NCBI GenBank assembly: GCA_003448025.1
Contig: DLXL01000285.1
Span: 1-8,361 of the forward strand
DNA length: 8,361 bases
Direction of reading: 5' to 3'
Source of the DNA: Saprospirales bacterium
GTDB lineage: Bacteria; Bacteroidota; Bacteroidia; Chitinophagales; Saprospiraceae
The notes under the pieces are model-generated. The model was not told the origin of the DNA. It searched no databases and was given only the letters and a program-made list of their open reading frames with translations. This document shows, in pieces, positions 6,671-8,361 of the stretch (position 1 is its first letter; the number at the start of each line of letters is the position of its first letter). The translations under genes and the position numbers were made by a program.

Positions 6671-7825
6671 ATGGTTTCTAGATTAAAGCAAAAGATTTTC
6701 CAAACCATTCACGGCGGTAATCTGGTTTACAACACCTGCTGGGAAGACCCCAGATGCGACAGAGCATTGATGAAATTTGACCAGAACAGCCGTATTGTTA
6801 TGCTCACCTCTGCTGGTTGCAATGCGCTGGACTATCTTTTGGATAACCCTATAAGCATCGACTGTATTGATGTAAATCCCAGGCAAAACGCATTGCTTGA
6901 GCTTAAAACAAAAATCATTCAACATGCTGATTTTCATCTGCTCTTTGAATGGTTCGGTAAAGGGTATAGCGCAGAAGCCAATGCCCTGTTTAGAGAAGTG
7001 TTGGCGCCTGACCTTTCTGAATACAGCAAAAATTATTGGGAACGCAACCTTCATTTTTTCACTGGATCTAGGTGGCGAAAAAGTTTTTATTGGTTTGGTA
7101 GCGCCGGATCAGCGGCGTTTATGCTGCACAAACGGCTCGTTTCCAGGCCACATATCAAACAAAAATTAGAAGACTTGCTGGTGTGTTCTGACCTTTCTTT
7201 GCAACGTGATATCTATGAGCAATTGGAACCATTAGTACTAGATGGTTTTACGAGATGGCTGTTAAACCGGCATGTTTTTCAAAGCATGTTAGGTGTTCCG
7301 CAAATGCAACAGAACTTAGCTAAAGAGGGATATGCCGGAGGAATGGCGGGGTATATCCGGGAATGTTTAAGGAATGTGTTTGTGGAACAAAGCTTAACAG
7401 AAAACTATTTCTGGAAAGTTTATCTACAAGGGCATTATACGACCGACTGTTGTCCTAACTACTTGAAAGAAGAATATTTCCCGGTCCTACAAAAGAGCGT
7501 TCCGCGCATCAAAACGCACACCAGTACTTTAAGTGAGTATTTGAAGCAAAATCCAGGTACATATACGCATTTCATTTTGTTGGATCATCAAGACTGGATG
7601 GCTACCCATAACTTCCCTGCCCTGGAAGAAGAATGGCGACACCTTTTGCTAAACAGTGTCCCGGGCACCCAATTTTTGCTTCGATCGGCAGCACAAAGTG
7701 TAGATTTTATCCCCAAATTCGTCCATGAAAGGGTTGAATTTCAGTCGGCAGCAAATTTTCCTTCCCTGCCAATTGATCGTGTGGGGACCTATGTGACAAC
7801 TTTAAAAGGCATTTTTAAATATTAA
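6671..7825 (+). CDS. btaA: BtaA, S-adenosylmethionine:diacylglycerol 3-amino-3-carboxypropyltransferase
   Basis: BtaA (DUF3419 family) makes the first step of betaine-lipid synthesis, moving the 3-amino-3-carboxypropyl group of S-adenosylmethionine to diacylglycerol to form diacylglyceryl-homoserine. It works at the inner face of the cytoplasmic membrane. The 384-residue protein is near full family length. Visible marks are LVYNTCWEDPRCDRALM at 18-34, the cofactor-binding turn VMLTSAGCNALDYL at 43-56, IDVNPRQNALLELK at 66-79, GVPQMQ at 208-213, a core with ENYFWKVYLQGHY at about 244-256 followed by CCPNYL, LLDHQDWM at 303-310, RSAA at 338-341 and a closing DRVGTY at 369-374. No transmembrane segment is evident. 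The ATG at 6671 directly precedes the conserved region. No Shine-Dalgarno sequence is seen, as usual in this phylum. It sits 21 bp after the HD oxygenase gene and 5 bp before btaB. Confidence 0.93.
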   Translation: MVSRLKQKIFQTIHGGNLVYNTCWEDPRCDRALMKFDQNSRIVMLTSAGCNALDYLLDNPISIDCIDVNPRQNALLELKTKIIQHADFHLLFEWFGKGYSAEANALFREVLAPDLSEYSKNYWERNLHFFTGSRWRKSFYWFGSAGSAAFMLHKRLVSRPHIKQKLEDLLVCSDLSLQRDIYEQLEPLVLDGFTRWLLNRHVFQSMLGVPQMQQNLAKEGYAGGMAGYIRECLRNVFVEQSLTENYFWKVYLQGHYTTDCCPNYLKEEYFPVLQKSVPRIKTHTSTLSEYLKQNPGTYTHFILLDHQDWMATHNFPALEEEWRHLLLNSVPGTQFLLRSAAQSVDFIPKFVHERVEFQSAANFPSLPIDRVGTYVTTLKGIFKY

Positions 7826-7830
7826 CTGAA

Positions 7831-8361
7831 ATGGACATCCTGCAAAAAAATGAATTGGCCTCTAAGCAACAGCAGACCATTAAGGGGTATTATAAATGGC
7901 ATGCGAAACTTTACAAACTTACCCGTTGGACATTTTTGTTTGGCAGGAGGAGGTTAATCCATGCACTTGAGCTACCTATGTTTAGCGATCAAACAGTTTT
8001 AGAAGTGGGTTGCGGCACAGGATATAATCTATATATTTTATCCAGATTTTATCCTAACCTACAGGTAATTGGGTTAGACATCTCTATAGATATGTTGAAA
8101 ATTGCCACTAAAAAATTAAGCAGATTTTCCCGGCGAGTACTTTTTTTAGAAAAATCCTATGATCCAGGCCCATGGCAACTACCTAAACTACCAGATACTA
8201 TTTTGTTTTCCTATTGCCTGACGATGATCAATCCGGGATGGGAGGACGCCATACAACGAGCCTACTCAGATTTACCTGCGGGCGGTAAAATTGCCGATGT
8301 GGATTTTCACGGCACCCCATTCCAATGGTTTAAAAAGTGGATGGGATTTAATCATGTAGGC
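7831..8361 (+). CDS. btaB: BtaB, diacylglyceryl-homoserine N-methyltransferase (partial, runs off the right edge)
   Basis: BtaB N-methylates the BtaA product three times with S-adenosylmethionine to give the betaine lipid DGTS. The ATG at 7831, 5 bp after the btaA stop, opens a frame with no stop in 177 residues up to the window end. It shows the family opening YYKWHAKLYKLTRWTFLFGR (about 20-39), class I methyltransferase motif I VLEVGCGTG (56-64), the acidic cofactor-ribose residue in GLDIS (D83), FSYCLTMINPGWE (126-138) and ADVDFHG (155-161). The last stretch (FQWFKKWMGF) continues towards the C-terminal part that is cut off; BtaB proteins are usually a few dozen residues longer. The tight coupling to btaA makes co-translation likely and supports BtaB over a general methyltransferase, for which motif I alone would not be enough. 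Confidence 0.9.
   Translation, partial: MDILQKNELASKQQQTIKGYYKWHAKLYKLTRWTFLFGRRRLIHALELPMFSDQTVLEVGCGTGYNLYILSRFYPNLQVIGLDISIDMLKIATKKLSRFSRRVLFLEKSYDPGPWQLPKLPDTILFSYCLTMINPGWEDAIQRAYSDLPAGGKIADVDFHGTPFQWFKKWMGFNHVG

Noticed and set aside
6897..7169. 90-residue frame inside btaA
   Set aside because: It lies wholly within a gene whose conserved motifs are read in another frame.
1..8361. tRNA, rRNA, CRISPR array, insertion sequence or phage attachment site
   Set aside because: I saw no transposase, no regularly spaced repeats, no tRNA-like cloverleaf and no duplicated target sites. The region looks like ordinary chromosome.

Overview
The window looks like chromosomal DNA from a member of the Bacteroidota. 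The case rests on a SusC/SusD outer-membrane importer pair, a matching Bacteroidota-type promoter (TTG, 17 bp, then TAnnTTTG) upstream of susC, no Shine-Dalgarno sequences before the genes, and a surface-type lipoprotein signal on the SusD protein. Genus and species cannot be told from this. Saprospiraceae or Chitinophagaceae-like relatives are a guess from general style. All genes I accept are on the + strand.

Layout. Positions 1-231 hold the C-terminal end of an outer-membrane beta-barrel protein, probably of the DUF5686 type. A 156-bp gap with a 21-bp-phased direct repeat and a possible promoter precedes a 154-residue cysteine-containing protein of unknown function (388-852). A near-perfect terminator (878-922) closes that unit. 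Next come an inverted repeat (956-978) and a good promoter candidate (1000-1027), then a SusC/RagA-type TonB-dependent transporter (1129-4434) and a SusD-like lipoprotein (4514-5983). A strong hairpin without a T-tract lies between these two. A terminator-like hairpin (6042-6080) ends the pair only about 20 bp before the next gene. That gene (6101-6649) encodes an HD-domain diiron oxygenase of the PhnZ/TmpB type. It is followed at short spacing by btaA (6671-7825) and the start of btaB (7831 to the window end).

How the genes fit together. BtaA and BtaB are the two enzymes of bacterial betaine-lipid (DGTS) synthesis. BtaA moves the 3-amino-3-carboxypropyl group of S-adenosylmethionine onto diacylglycerol, and BtaB N-methylates the product three times. 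Betaine lipids let cells replace phospholipids when phosphate is scarce. The HD oxygenase keeps every residue I know to be needed in PhnZ, an enzyme that releases phosphate from a hydroxylated organophosphonate. The last three genes therefore read as a phosphorus-economy cluster that pairs phosphorus salvage with phosphorus sparing. This is the most interesting feature of the window. The SusCD importer directly upstream could feed the same physiology, but nothing in its sequence reveals its substrate.
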